NCBI GenBank assembly: GCA_026168455.1
Contig: CM047426.1
Location: forward strand, 75,605,986-75,669,985
Length of the DNA: 64,000 bases
Direction: 5' to 3'
DNA from: Theocolax elegans
Taxonomy: Eukaryota > Arthropoda > Insecta > Hymenoptera > Cerocephalidae
Shown here: positions 1-10,969 of the stretch, piece after piece
How the letters are laid out: the number at the start of each line of letters is the position of its first letter
Position numbering within the stretch: the first letter of the stretch is position 1
Notes under the pieces: generated by a model
Database searches by the model: none
What the model was told of the DNA's origin: nothing
What the model saw: only the letters and a program-made list of their open reading frames with translations
Made by a program: the position numbers and the translations under genes

Positions 1-889
1 CTAATCAGCGACTGAGGTCATACGATGTATTTGTGGAAAAAGCAAGTATTAAAAATACATTCCCTAGTGGTGCTTGTATCAATCGGCTGCGACCGGGAAT
101 CGAACCCCGGACCTGCAAATTATGAGCCCGACGTCCTAATCGACCGAGTCATTGCAGGTCATAATTGATAGTCATATTGTGTTTATATTTAAAAACTATT
201 AGTGTGCAAAATGTTTCAAGGTATAAAAAATGAAGCAATGTGCACATTTTTCATATTAAATAGATTAATATATAAACTTTGGTAATTTGTTGATATTTAA
301 GGATCAATAATAAATGAATCAATTCATTTATTATTAACTCTCAGCTACAATTTACTTATTTAACAATGGAGGGTAAGAGTACAAATTAATTTTGAAATTT
401 TTTGTGGATTATTTTTGCAGATACATAAAATTGTAACAAACAATTCTATAAAATTTAAGATAAAGTTTTTATTCTACTTTTTTACGTGGCAAATTGCATT
501 TTCAGTGCCAATTGCTGAATGCCGGCATAAAACAAGTGCGCCACATGGTTCGCGCTAACTAAAGCGCGAGGCTGCGAGAGATTATCGGCACTCGGTAGGT
601 TATATTATTAGGTAAATCGTGTATTTCCAGCGAATTTCGAGACCGGTGCGTGGTCCTCTCGGATAGCATGAGTGTACGTGAACAGTTTTTCTTCGATGTA
701 CTAGTCACTAGTAAGAGACTAGTGACCATGACATACTTGTATATCTTTTTAAATATAACCTCACGTAACTTAGAATCTAAACCTTCATTAATCTTGTTTC
801 CCAACCAAAGGGTCATATCTTTTTAAAAAATTCAAATAAAATTCATTGTTTCTTCAAGTAAACTTGACATAAACTTACGCTAAGTCCCA
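1..889 (+). repeat. Tandem duplication 1, left copy (end part)
   Basis: Positions 1 to about 885 recur essentially unchanged at 2,686-3,570 (constant offset 2,685). The match stops at about 885-893 on the left and 3,570-3,578 on the right, so the duplicated unit is roughly 890-3,574 and most of its left copy lies before the window. No TG...CA ends, primer-binding site or internal retroelement frames are seen, so an LTR reading is not supported. See the finding on the four duplications. Confidence 0.9.
85..160 (-). repeat. tRNA-like SINE head, copy 1
   Basis: Read on the minus strand this is a tRNA-derived RNA polymerase III head. There is a B box (GGTTCGATTCC, complement at 96-106) inside a good T arm with a CCGGG/CCCGG stem, an A-box-like stretch with a D-arm look (around 135-152) and an anticodon loop CTCATAA, which would read CAT (Met). 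The 3' strand of the acceptor stem (CGCAGCC) has no 5' partner, because the 5' end instead pairs with the variable region (GACCTGC/GCAGGTC). It is therefore a tRNA-related SINE or relic and not a working tRNA gene. The SINE body probably continues leftward toward position 1. A 7 bp inverted pair (TATCAAT/ATTGATA) flanks it. Confidence 0.7.
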
Positions 890-1167
890 TTAAAATGTGA
901 TCTTTTAGTGAATATTGTATCACGTTTGATAGCGTCATGCGTTGGACTGTGTTCAAAGTAAAGTATCTGAATCGAGAGTGCAAATAGTTTCTCCTTATGT
1001 TGCATTAAGTATAAAAATATTCGAGTACTGTTAGTTTTATATCATTGCAACGAGTATTATTATTCAACTCTGCTGTATTCAAAAGGAAATAATGCTTGAA
1101 TGTCATTGTAAGTATCCTTCACAAGTAATCTCGTTAATTACATCGGTCGCCTGAGGCCATGGAATAA
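161..1167. other. AT-rich non-coding stretch
   Basis: No coding signal is recognised. Up to about 885 the sequence belongs to duplication 1. A weak open frame at 559-816 (minus) is identical in the second copy but has no recognisable domain. The join of duplication 1 falls near 890. Confidence 0.6.
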
Positions 1168-1870
1168 TTATATTGACATCAGATTGAATACGATCAGCTC
1201 ATTTAAATTAATATTCTCAGGTATAACAGTTTCATCAATTCCATCTACATCTTCTTCTAATTGTAAATCGTCTGAAATTTGAACAGTTTGTACACTTTCA
1301 TAGATATTTCCGCCAATAGGAAGTTGTGAAATATTTTCCATATTGATTTCAATATCTGCATAGTACGATTATTTTCTGTTAAAAACTAAGAGCAGAAAGA
1401 ACTTTGTTGCGTCTCACATTAAAAATCGCAATGTTCATTCAATACTTCTCGTCTAACTACGACAACGCTTAATGTTGAAAGTGTTCTTGGCAATGAATTT
1501 ATTATTTCAGTTACATTTTGTCCTATATTTATTATATTTCCTTTGTACGGATATTGGCCTGGAATACCACGTGATTTGATCGGTAGACTCGCATACCAGG
1601 TTAAACTATTGCTATAAGTAACTGTTCAACAAAAGTTAAATTCTTGCAGTTCAATAGGAACAGTACCTGGATTCATGTTATTAGACTGTAGTAAATTTTC
1701 GATAATTTTTCTTGCATTGCTGGCATTCATTATAGATTGCAACAGTTAATAACACCCTAGAACCATTATTCCAACCATTTAGCTGAAGATTTTGTAAATT
1801 ATTTTCTGTCGACTTATTCCTCCGCCTCGTTTTGTTAATCGTGGTATGGGAATATTAAACGAAAAATTCC
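1168..1870 (-). pseudogene. Decayed Helitron-type ORF fragment (DUF6570-like)
   Basis: Reading the minus strand across several frameshifts gives a coherent peptide. It has an N-terminal piece with SNARKIIENLLQS, then LTWYASLPIKSRGIPGQYPY followed by GQNVTEIINSLPR and VVVVRR, then FNVRRNKVLSAL, and finally YADIEINMENISQLPIGG with an acidic tail (open frame 1,168-1,341). The order 'RGIxGQxPYKG ... NV.EI...LPR ... VVVR ... VRR.KV..AL ... NN..YADIEIN' is that of the DUF6570 region found upstream of the Helitron replication initiator and helicase domains (known family; similarity judged by eye). At least three frameshifts or stops make it inactive, and no Helitron Rep or helicase motif follows. 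If duplication 1 is real, another copy lies just before the window. Confidence 0.5.
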
Positions 1871-2092
1871 AAAAGAAAGTTTAGAAAATTTGGATATCAA
1901 TAAGAATATTAAGAATTTTGCTAACAGTAAATTATCAGCATTCACAGATATGAAGGTCTCGAAATTAAATTCGAAACCAGTGTAAACTATTGCCTCCAAA
2001 CGCTCGTGTATGTATCACCTAAGCATTCCTAGAACATTTTACGCTACGCCGCGTAGCGGTAAGCCAGTGAACTGTTCGGTCATGCAGAGCTA

Positions 2093-2130
<38 letters not shown>

Positions 2131-2132
2131 AC

Positions 2133-2165
<33 letters not shown>

Positions 2166-2685
2166 TAGATAATTATCCACGTTCATAACTTTTTTGTTTA
2201 TTAACCGATCATTATGAAACTAAATCTATGCACCCTTGGGACTAAATAAAATGTGTGTGCAAAACTTAAGATCAATCCGTTCACAAACTTCGGTGTAGTA
2301 TAAAATAATTTAAACCGTTTGTTTGGGGCATAGAGGGGCTTCGCCCCATTAATTTCATAAATAATAAAAAACTTGAAATTTTTACGCTAATGGGTTCGCC
2401 TATGGCCTCGAAGCTAATATGTGCTCTCTTCGGGGAGGCCGATGTGCTAAAAAGACAATTATCCACACAGGTATGCATGCGTAGGGAGGCACAGAGAGTC
2501 TCATTAACCTGTGGCCGACAGGCTGCGGGGTGAAGCCGCGAGATTTCAAGTTTTTAACGCAATGCAGTTAAAAATAGATGTGACACTCTCCTTGTAATTT
2601 GTCAGTATCTTTTTAATTTTAAACCTTTAATGATAATCATTTCTTTTATTATTTTAACGTCGCTCTTCTATGTTCCCAACTGGTG
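1871..2685. other. Non-coding: AT microsatellite and short palindrome
   Basis: No gene is seen. A near-perfect (TA)n microsatellite occupies about 2,096-2,168. A perfect 8 bp inverted repeat with a one-base centre (CGCTACGC/GCGTAGCG) lies at 2,042-2,058. A small minus-strand frame at 2,281-2,478 has no recognisable domain. Confidence 0.6.
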
Positions 2686-3574
2686 CTAATCAGCGACTGA
2701 GGTCATACGATGTATTTGTGGAAAAAGCAAGTATTAAAAATACATTCCCTAGTGGTGCTTGTATCAATCGGCTGCGACCGGGAATCGAACCCCGGACCTG
2801 CAAATTATGAGCCCGACGTCCTAATCGACCGAGTCATTGCAGGTCATAATTGATAGTCATATTGTGTTTATATTTAAAAACTATTAGTGTGCAAAATGTT
2901 TCAAGGTATAAAAAATGAAGCAATGTGCACATTTTTCATATTAAATAGATTAATATATAAACTTTGGTAATTTGTTGATATTTAAGGATCAATAATAAAT
3001 GAATCAATTCATTTATTATTAACTCTCAGCTACAATTTACTTATTTAACAATGGAGGGTAAGAGTACAAATTAATTTTGAAATTTTTTGTGGATTATTTT
3101 TGCAGATACATAAAATTGTAACAAACAATTCTATAAAATTTAAGATAAAGTTTTTATTCTACTTTTTTACGTGGCAAATTGCATTTTCAGTGCCAATTGC
3201 TGAATGCCGGCATAAAACAAGTGCGCCACATGGTTCGCGCTAACTAAAGCGCGAGGCTGCGAGAGATTATCGGCACTCGGTAGGTTATATTATTAGGTAA
3301 ATCGTGTATTTCCAGCGAATTTCGAGACCGGTGCGTGGTCCTCTCGGATAGCATGAGTGTACGTGAACAGTTTTTCTTCGATGTACTAGTCACTAGTAAG
3401 AGACTAGTGACCATGACATACTTGTATATCTTTTTAAATATAACCTCACGTAACTTAGAATCTAAACCTTCATTAATCTTGTTTCCCAACCAAAGGGTCA
3501 TATCTTTTTAAAAAATTCAAATAAAATTCATTGTTTCTTCAAGTAAACTTGACATAAACTTACGCTAAGTGCCA
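2686..3574 (+). repeat. Tandem duplication 1, right copy (end part)
   Basis: This segment matches positions 1-889 at a constant offset of 2,685. It ends the right-hand copy of the duplicated unit (about 890-3,574). After 3,575 the sequence is not repeated. Confidence 0.9.
2770..2845 (-). repeat. tRNA-like SINE head, copy 2
   Basis: Identical to the tRNA-like head at 85-160, with the same B box, Met-type anticodon loop and missing 5' acceptor strand. It exists because the surrounding block is duplicated and is not an independent insertion. Confidence 0.7.
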
Positions 3575-4660
3575 TTAATGTAAAATGATCTAAATTTGAA
3601 CTTAAGATGAAGTCTAGCCTAAATTTCGAAACATTAAATTAAATTTAAAAACATCAAAACTATCAAGTTTGGGATTGTATGATTAGATAAAATTATATAA
3701 ATATTAGCTAAATTTTAGTTAAGGTAAAGATTATATAAAATTTATATAAATTTATCTTTATTCGTGGTTTTTACCATGTGATAAAAATTGCAATTATTGC
3801 GTAAAATTCAAAAGTTTTGAAACTTTTTCTCTTCATGAATCTAATTCCTAGTTGTTTTTACTTCTCTAAATAATCTAATTTCACTACAATTATAGAATTA
3901 TAATTACTAAGACTATAATTATAAATACTAATAATAAAGTCTAGAACTATAGTTACTAATAGAAAATTTTAATAAATTTTAAAATACTCATAAATTAATA
4001 TGAACATTTTTGGGTCTTAATTTTAATTTTAATTTTAATTTTCATATACACTACCCTTCATATGTATTTGTCCACCCAAAGAAAAAATAACATAAAATTA
4101 AAAGTTTTGTTACTAGGGTAGTATTTAGGGTACAGCAGGTTCTGGTGGCTAATTTTGTAGATATTTGCAAGTACTTTAGATATATTATATCCCAAAATGA
4201 TTAATAATTTTCAAAATTTTTTATCAGTACATAACGGTCAATAATTTTTACCCACTTTTAAGTCTGCAAATTTTTGTGGGAAAAATCCCTACAATATATT
4301 TAAAAATGGGCTTTAAAGCTTGTTGGAATAGCTTTCGAATGAGGTGTCGCCAGTCTTTCTTCATAATTAGCATAAAAGTTATATCTTTTTAAAAGAAAAA
4401 ATACACTTTTTTTCAATCATTATTATCTCGCTACCATCAACTCATACGCGAAAAATTTATTGAAGAAAAATGTGCACTATTTAGCATAGAATCAACCTAA
4501 ATTTTTTCACATTTTGGAATCAATTATTGTGCGATTTTCTGGCATTCTTTAATAATAATAATATTATGATTATTATATAATATTATTATTACTAAATAAT
4601 ATTATGATTATTATATAATATTATTATTATTAAATAATATTATGATTATTATATAATTTT
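3575..4660. other. AT-rich non-coding stretch with 38 bp tandem repeat
   Basis: No coding signal. A short direct tandem repeat occupies about 4,561-4,658: a unit beginning ATATTATGATTATTATATAA repeats with a 38 bp period (starts 4,561, 4,599 and 4,637; the last unit is partial). The stretch ends at the T-run 4,660-4,668, which is the poly(A) tail of the minus-strand R1 remnant next to it. Confidence 0.6.
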
Positions 4661-6365
4661 TTTTTTTTGAGTCTGTGGTAATGACATTTTACGCATAACC
4701 GGCAAACTATCCACCCCCTCGCAAGAGTAGACAGTCCACTGAGTGTGGGACTCAGTAGGAGCAAACTACTAATACCCACTAAACCCACATATCTCTGTTC
4801 GCACCGACACCAGTCCGGAACTGTTATTCACATTACTTGAGACTGGGCGGTTGTCCTTGCGTATCCAAAAAACACATTCATTCTTTTACTCTTTCGTTCT
4901 CGTAACACACTCGCTCAATCTATCAGACATCCATCTGCTTTCTTGCTCCGCAACACATTCGTAACGTAATTTGCGATCAGGCGCCAGTTGTCCGCGTTCA
5001 TCGTCATAAGTCTCGTCACGTTTTTCGGCGTGATCGCTTCTATGTCCATTTCAAGTCGTTGACGTTGATCTGCCCATCGCTTGCAAGCGAAGAACGTATG
5101 ATCAGCGTCATCATAGACCCATCCGCAGTACTTGCATTCAGGTGAAGCAAGTCTGCCCATCTTGTGTAGATAGCCGATAGAATGAGATAGAAATGGGGTG
5201 AGATAGAAGTTTACATCACCGTGCTTTCTCTCCCTCCAGGGAGCAACCACAGGGATAATTCAACGTGTCCATCGCGCCTGTTGGGTATTTGTCCACCGGG
5301 TTTGCCAGAGTTCCATGGTCTTCGTTCGTTCGTCTGTCGCAGCGACGACCCGTCCCGTGTCCACGCTTCGTCGTATATGCGCTTTCGTTCCATCGCGAGT
5401 AGGTCGATCGGAATTACACCAGCGATAACAAAAACGGCGTTTTCGGACACCGTTCTGTACGCGCACGCGATTCGTAACGCGCCGACCCGCTGTACACCAG
5501 TCATGGCATTCGCCCGTCTCTTAACGTGTAACGCATCCGCCCAGATTTCCGGCCCATATAGCATGATCGAGTGGGTAACGCTCATAAGTAGTCGTCGAGT
5601 GCTCGGTCACGGTCCGTTCATATTAGCCATGAGTCTGCTCTAAAATCGCTCTCCACCAGACACTCGTTGAATGTGTCGAGGAGCACCGACGGTCGTCGCG
5701 AAACGACGAAACGTAAAATTTCTGACGGCACACCGTCAGAGTCTGATGCCTTGTTAGGTTTCAACGAGTTTGTAGCTCTGGTGAGCTCCGCATTCGTGAA
5801 AAGAGGACATTCTCGATTTGTACGTTCAATGGTTTCCTCCCTCCTCTTGGGATGAGTTGGAAAAAGACCGTCGACTATCTTGTCCATCGACACTGCGTCC
5901 TTAGTTACCGGCGGAACCCGTCTCTCCAGTTGGCGAGTCACGATCTTGTAACGTCAGTCTTTTCCAGCACTCTTTTTTGCTGTTGTTTATGGCGTACCGC
6001 AAGCGCTTCCTACTCTGTCTGTATTCTTCGGTGAGATTTAATGCGGTTTGTCGGTCGCGAGCCCGCTGGGCCTTCCGTCTGAGTGCTAGGCAACTTCGTC
6101 GGATGTCCGAGATCTCGGCTGTCCACCAGTATGTCTCTGGTTTATTGCGTGCGTAACGTTTTCGAGCATAGAGGCTTCACACAATTGTCGAAGAAACTGA
6201 CAGTGGTTCCCCGCGTGTCATTTGTTTGTCAAGTTTGTCTAAGTCTAGTCGTTTCACGTCCAAACGAAGGGTACGAGCTACCCAAATACCTGTCATTCGT
6301 GATTTATCCATAAGACTGAAGGTGATGTACTGGTGATCGCTGTACTGGAGATCATGCAGCTTTTG
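4661..6365 (-). pseudogene. R1-clade LINE remnant A (3' half, RT core deleted)
   Basis: On the minus strand, from right to left: the end of the endonuclease (YSDHQYITFSL near 6,330), the endonuclease-RT linker, the start of the reverse transcriptase (LFPTHP near 5,870; LKPNKASDSDGVPSEILR near 5,720), then an abrupt jump at about 5,640 to the post-RT segment (ANMNGP ... SIMLYGPEIWADAL near 5,550; AYRTVSENAVFVIAGVIP near 5,430), and the C-terminal zinc knuckle C-X2-C...H...C (CKYCGWVYDDADHTFFAC near 5,110). The 3' UTR ends in a poly(A) run at 4,660-4,668. Motif order and spacing are those of R1-clade LINEs. The RT catalytic core is missing between about 5,620 and 5,640, and several frameshifts and stops break the frame. 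Open frames on the plus strand here are shadows. Confidence 0.85.
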
Positions 6366-7600
6366 ACCCTAGGTATTTTACCGTGTCCGCCGATCTTATA
6401 GGCTTACCATTTACAGTAAAGGTGCCGTACCTCTTCTGCTTCGTTCGGGAGATAAGTACCGCTTCGGTCTTTTCTGACGCCAGACACAGTCAATGGGTGC
6501 TCAACCATACAGCCACTACCGCGATAGAGACATTTCCAAGATATTCTACCTTATCGATACTCTTTGCGACGATGTCCAAAGCCGCATCGTCCACAAAAAC
6601 CACCATCGACACTCCCTCTGGAAGTTGCTGCCTAAGCAGTTCGTCATAAAAGACTTTCCAAAGAAGAGGTCCCAAGTGGCACGCCTCCGGTGATGTTATA
6701 AGAGTGCGCTATCCTCTGTGTCATAGAGGTGGATACGTTCTGTGAGGCAGCTCGAGATGACTTGGCGTAGGTAGATTGGTACCTTCAATTGTTCCAAGGA
6801 CAACATAATGTTGTCCCGTCGAGCCGAGTTGAAGGCATTGTGGATATCCAGGGCGATGATAGCACACATGCGCCTAGAATTCCTAGTACCACAGATGGCA
6901 TTGGTGGCCAGCTCAACAACTCGACTTATAGCGTCAATAGTTGACCGCCCCTTCCGAAAACCGAACTGATTTTCAGCAGATCGCCTGCCTCTGCAATGGC
7001 TGCTTGTAGCCTGGCACAAATGATACGCTCGAACAGCTTCCCAGCTATATCCAACAAACAGAGTGGACGATATGAGGAAGGGTTGTCCGGTGGTTGGCTC
7101 CCCTTTGGGAGAAGCACCAACCTCTGTACCTTCCATTGTGTTGGGAAGCATCCTAATTGAAAGCAAGCATTGAATGTGTTGGCAAAAATTCGTGGCACAT
7201 TCAGCACAGCGATCTTGATGGCCAGACCAGGTATTCCTTCTGATCCTGGAGCTTCACGGATGGATATTCTCCTTGCAGCTAATTTCAGTTCGGTAACGCT
7301 AATGTCTGTCGGCGCGACTGCACTGTCGGTCCCCATTAGGCCTGTCTCGAATACCCGTTTCTGATGTTATGGGAATCGGTGGCGCACCGCTCTGTCAAGA
7401 AAATCAGCAAATCTTCTCCTCTGGTACGCCGGATACGAGAGACTCTTTCTCCCAGCAGCTTGAGGTTTGGTGCGGCCCGCATTGTTGGGGAAACTGCTCT
7501 TAGCTTCCAAATGGGCTGCGGAGCCATTTTTGTTTCTCTACATTCCAAAATCGGGATGGAAAGATTCAAGTCTCGCTCTTAACTCTTAACTCGGAAGTCT
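6366..7600 (-). pseudogene. R1-clade LINE remnant B (reverse transcriptase core)
   Basis: The minus strand encodes the RT part that remnant A lacks. It starts with TDISVTELKLAARRISIREA and GSEGIPGLAIK (about 7,320-7,200), then WKVQRLVLLPKG and YRPLCLLDIAGKLFERII (about 7,150-7,030), NQFGFRKGRSTIDAI (about 6,950), IIALDIHNAFNSARR (about 6,860, RT motif A) and GPLLWKVFYDELLRQQLP (about 6,670). FVDDAAL (about 6,590) takes the place of the usual F/Y-x-DD box. It closes with EKTEAVLISRTKQKR and KYLGSKAA (about 6,370). Upstream (7,340-7,600) is the frame-shifted RT N-terminus. At least three frameshifts make it dead. It abuts remnant A near 6,365, where the frame jumps from KYLG (late RT) to SDHQY (late endonuclease): either two copies joined end to end, or a rearranged copy. 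Confidence 0.85.
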
Positions 7601-8284
7601 ATTAAGAAGGAGAGCCCATTATTAGTGGGATACCTGCTTTCAAATGAGAGCCCTGATTAAGGGAATCCATATACAGAGGACAGCCCATTTTACCGGAATC
7701 CTTGCATTCACTTCTCCCTCCCCCCGGGTTAAGTATGATTAGGCATCCGAACCCAGATTGGACGAGCCCCTCTACTGGTCATTGCAGGCTTGCGTCAAAA
7801 TGTCAGTTCTGCGGAGAAAACGGTTATGTATTGATAAAAAATTAAAAAAATTATTAATCGATATGGGATTGAATGTATCTTAAAGTATTCGGAAAAATCT
7901 ACAAAATAAGCCCCGCAGGCTTCTGTAGCCTGCATGCTGTCCTAGTAAGAAAACTTTTAATTTTATGTTATCTTTTCTTTCGGTTGGCAATAGATATAGA
8001 CGATAGGGTAATTAATTTTAGTCACATGGACGTAATTTTGATCTGTTTTTTATGCACAATTACAGATCGAAATGTCTTCACGAATAAGATAGTGTAAAAT
8101 TATTTTTAGAATTAGCATTTTAATTTAAAATATTTTATACTAAGATTTTTTAAGTGTATAAAAAGTTACTTGAAACATATTAGAAAAACATTGCATGTGT
8201 AATTGTTACACTTTTTAAGCAATTAATTAAAAAATAAGCTATTGCTATTGTTCAGTAAGTAACATAATCATTATTAAATTGTAG
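7601..8284. other. Non-coding flank and intron upstream of transporter exon
   Basis: No coding domain is seen. The stretch runs from the R1 remnant into AT-rich sequence ending in the splice acceptor TTGTAG at 8,279-8,284. The first part (to about 7,750) is GC-richer and probably still 5' LINE sequence. Confidence 0.5.
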
Positions 8285-8822
8285 TGACAATGATTGCGGT
8301 TGAATTAGGAATATCAAGTGGCTGGTCATCTCCGAATCTAGCACGCCTTACCGCTCCAGATTCTCCTATACCTTTGGATATGTATGAAGCCTCCTGGATT
8401 GCATCTTTACTTAATATCGGTCGTTTAGTTGGAGCTTTACTGGGCGCTATATCTGTTAATTACTTTGGTAGCAAGAAGACATTATTGTTTACTTTCGGAC
8501 CTATTATTATTAGTTGGGTAATGACTATAGTAGCTGACCATGTAGAATGGCTGTATGCTAGCAGATTTTTTGGTGGTCTGCATATGGGAATGACCTACAG
8601 TTCATTCCCTTTATTTTTGGGTGAAGTGTCACTTCCTGAAATAAGAGGCGCACTTATTTCTTCGGCTGCATGTGGAGCACCGTTTGGTATTATGATCGCA
8701 AGTATTACTGGACCATACTTTTCTTTAAAATTATCTGGTAGTACGTATCTGGCGCCTTGCATAGGTCTTGTAATTCTTTTCATCTGGTTACCTGAATCTC
8801 CGCACCATCTTGTGAAAAGTAG
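8285..8822 (+). CDS. Sugar transporter exon, Tret1-like (left copy)
   Basis: About 179 residues of a major facilitator superfamily sugar porter, closest by eye to insect facilitated trehalose transporters (Tret1-like), which move trehalose or glucose across the plasma membrane. Visible landmarks: GWSSPNLARL at the extracellular side after helix 1, ASWIASLLNIGRLVGALLG (helix 2), FGSKKTLL, RFFGGLHMG...SSFPLFLGEVSLPEIRGAL (the family's R-x-x-x-G ... E ... RG signature) and PESPHHLVK after helix 6. It is one internal exon: a TTGTAG acceptor ends at 8,284 and a GTAAAT donor begins at 8,823, so the 'stop' just after is intronic. A full porter has about 12 helices and 450-500 residues; the other exons are not in this window. 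This is the only likely host coding sequence here. An identical exon sits at 10,970-11,507 in the other copy of the block. Confidence 0.85.
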
Positions 8823-9115
8823 GTAAATTTTTATGTTTATATACTTGACTTGAGCATTAGCTTAACAATATTATTTTATCAATTAAATTTGAAATATTGA
8901 ACAAACAATGTTTATTATATTATAGCTGTTAATTTAAGTCATAAATATTTAGAAGGAGTAATATAAATTTTATACATTATGCTTGATAGGAACTTGAGTA
9001 AGTTTTGAAATGTAAATGCAGTATAGCAGAACTTCTTTAAGAATATTATCAGACAATTATCAGCATATAAACTTCGCTAAAGTAAAATATCAACCATAAT
9101 TTAAACAAATAATTA
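8823..9115. other. Intronic or intergenic AT-rich sequence
   Basis: Follows the donor site of the transporter exon. No further exon or element is recognised before the LINE fragment that starts near 9,116. Confidence 0.5.
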
Positions 9116-9904
9116 TTGTTTAGCGGAACTCCCGCGAAGACACCGACTTCACGAAGTCGGGTCGTAACACCATCATACTCAACTACAGAAAAAAATAATT
9201 TTATGAATCAAGAATCATGTGAACAATTAACATTGGAAAACTCGTTTGAAAATTGTTGTACAGAACAGGAAATTCTAGTACCTACAAGTTTAGAAAGAAC
9301 AGAAGAAATTCAAATAAAAAAATTAATACTTGTCTGGAGGACCATAATTATACAAAGTTCGTACATAATGTAGAAGGGCAGTCCTCTTTCGTTAAATAAT
9401 AAAAATGTAATAAGTGGGGAAGTAAAAGAAAATGAATACCCTATCTTAAAAGAAGAAATACTATAATAAACATATGCATAACAAATTTATAAATAAACAA
9501 TATAATTGTAATATCTTGTACCACCGATGGTAGCAAAATAGTAAAAAACAAATACGTTAGATCTGCATGTATAACAAACAACAGTGAAATATCTAAAGTA
9601 TCGATAGTAGAGCATCGATATCACTGCAGAATGCATAGTACTCTATGACGCTATAGAATAGCTACAAAATGTTCAAATAAAAATAATTTAATATTTACAG
9701 ATAGTTTAAGTGTACTCCAAAGCCTAAATTCCATTAAACTAATCCAAAAACTAATAAATACAATTGAATAAGTTTTTAGAATTAAACTCAAATCACTCTA
9801 TACAACGATATTGGATACCATCACATATCGGTATAGAAGGTAATGAAGTGGCTGATATGTTAGCCAAAAAAGCAACGTCTAAAAACTACTGTGATTTACA
9901 TGCA
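9116..9904 (+). pseudogene. I/Jockey-like LINE fragment with RNase H (left copy, frame broken)
   Basis: Low-quality copy of the LINE segment seen at 11,803-12,677. It encodes the same pre-RNase H stretch (GTPAKTPTSRSRVVTPSYST) and RNase H domain. Relative to the other copy it has at least six one-base indels between about 9,380 and 9,780, for example an extra C before ACCGATGG and lost A or T bases in short runs. Only the end of the frame (WIPSHIGIEGNEVADMLAKK, about 9,812-9,870) stays readable. Indel density this high next to an intact partner points to sequencing error near a contig end and not to decay. Confidence 0.75.
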
Positions 9905-10285
9905 ATGGCCAGACCAGGTATTCCTTCTGATCCTGGAGCTTCACGGATGGATATTCTCCTTGCAGCTAATTTCAGTTCGGTAACGCTAATGTCTGTCGGC
10001 GCGACTGCACTGTCGGTCCCCATTAGGCCTGTCTCGAATACCCGTTTCTGATGTTATGGGAATCGGTGGCGCACCGCTCTGTCAAGAAAATCAGCAAATC
10101 TTCTCCTCTGGTACGCCGGATACGAGAGACTCTTTCTCCCAGCAGCTTGAGGTTTGGTGCGGCCCGCATTGTTGGGGAAACTGCTCTTAGCTTCCAAATG
10201 GGCTGCGGAGCCATTTTTGTTTCTCTACATTCCAAAATCGGGATGGAAGATTCAAGTCTCGCTCTTAACTCTTAACTCGGAAGTC
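9905..10285 (-). pseudogene. R1 LINE remnant B, duplicated 5' piece
   Basis: A repeat of 7,218-7,600: minus-strand RT N-terminus with TDISVTELKLAARRI, cut off at 9,905 by the duplication junction. It is fused there directly to the RNase H frame of the plus-strand LINE, a join that makes no biological sense for either element. Confidence 0.75.
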
Positions 10286-10969
10286 TATTAAGAAGGAGAG
10301 CCCATTATTAGTGGGATACCTGCTTTCAAATGAGAGCCCTGATTAAGGGAATCCATATACAGAGGACAGCCCATTTTACCGGAATCCTTGCATTCACTTC
10401 TCCCTCCCCCCGGGTTAAGTATGATTAGGCATCCGAACCCAGATTGGACGAGCCCCTCTACTGGTCATGCAGGCTTGCGTCAAAATGTCAGTTCTGCGGA
10501 GAAAACGGTTATGTATTGATAAAAAATTAAAAAATTATTAATCGATATGGGATTGAATGTATCTTAAAGTATTCGGAAAAATCTACAAAATAAGCCCCGC
10601 AGGCTTCTGTAGCCTGCATGCTGTCCTAGTAAGAAAACTTTTAATTTTATGTTATCTTTTCTTTCGGTTGGCAAATAGATATAGACGATAGGGTAATTAA
10701 TTTTAGTCACATGGACGTAATTTTGATCTGTTTTTTATGCACAATTACAGATCGAAATGTCTTCACGAATAAGATAGTGTAAAATTATTTTTAGAATTAG
10801 CATTTTAATTTAAAATATTTTATACTAAGATTTTTTAAGTGTATAAAAAGTTACTTGAAACATATTAGAAAAACATTGCATGTGTAATTGTTACACTTTT
10901 TAAGCAATTAATTAAAAAATAAGCTATTGCTATTGTTCAGTAAGTAACATAATCATTATTAAATTGTAG
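10286..10969. other. Non-coding flank and intron upstream of transporter exon (right copy)
   Basis: Counterpart of 7,601-8,284, differing by a few one-base indels. It ends in the same TTGTAG acceptor (10,964-10,969). No gene is seen. Confidence 0.5.

Larger units (their letters stand above)
7218..9906 (+). repeat. Tandem duplication 2, left copy
   Basis: The segment from ATGGCCAGACC (7,218) to GATTTACATGCAAT (about 9,906) recurs head-to-tail at 9,905-12,597 (offset 2,685-2,687 in most places). The junction is at about 9,905, where TGCAAT runs straight into ATGGCC. Copies differ mostly by one-base indels in short runs. The right part of this left copy carries several such indels that break the RNase H frame, while that frame is open in the other copy. 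Confidence 0.92.

Noticed and set aside
85..160. Functional tRNA-Met gene
   Set aside because: The acceptor stem lacks its 5' strand and the anticodon stem pairs poorly; only the A and B boxes and T arm are preserved.
1..3574. 889 bp direct repeats as LTRs of a 3.6 kb retrotransposon
   Set aside because: No TG...CA ends, primer-binding site or gag/pol between them, and the same 2.7 kb spacing recurs in three other unrelated duplications.
5211..6693. Plus-strand open frames of 60-140 codons over the R1 remnant
   Set aside because: Shadows of the minus-strand LINE frames, which carry clear family motifs.
7873..8097. 74-codon gene upstream of the transporter exon
   Set aside because: Hydrophobic, AT-driven frame inside intronic sequence; no family resemblance.
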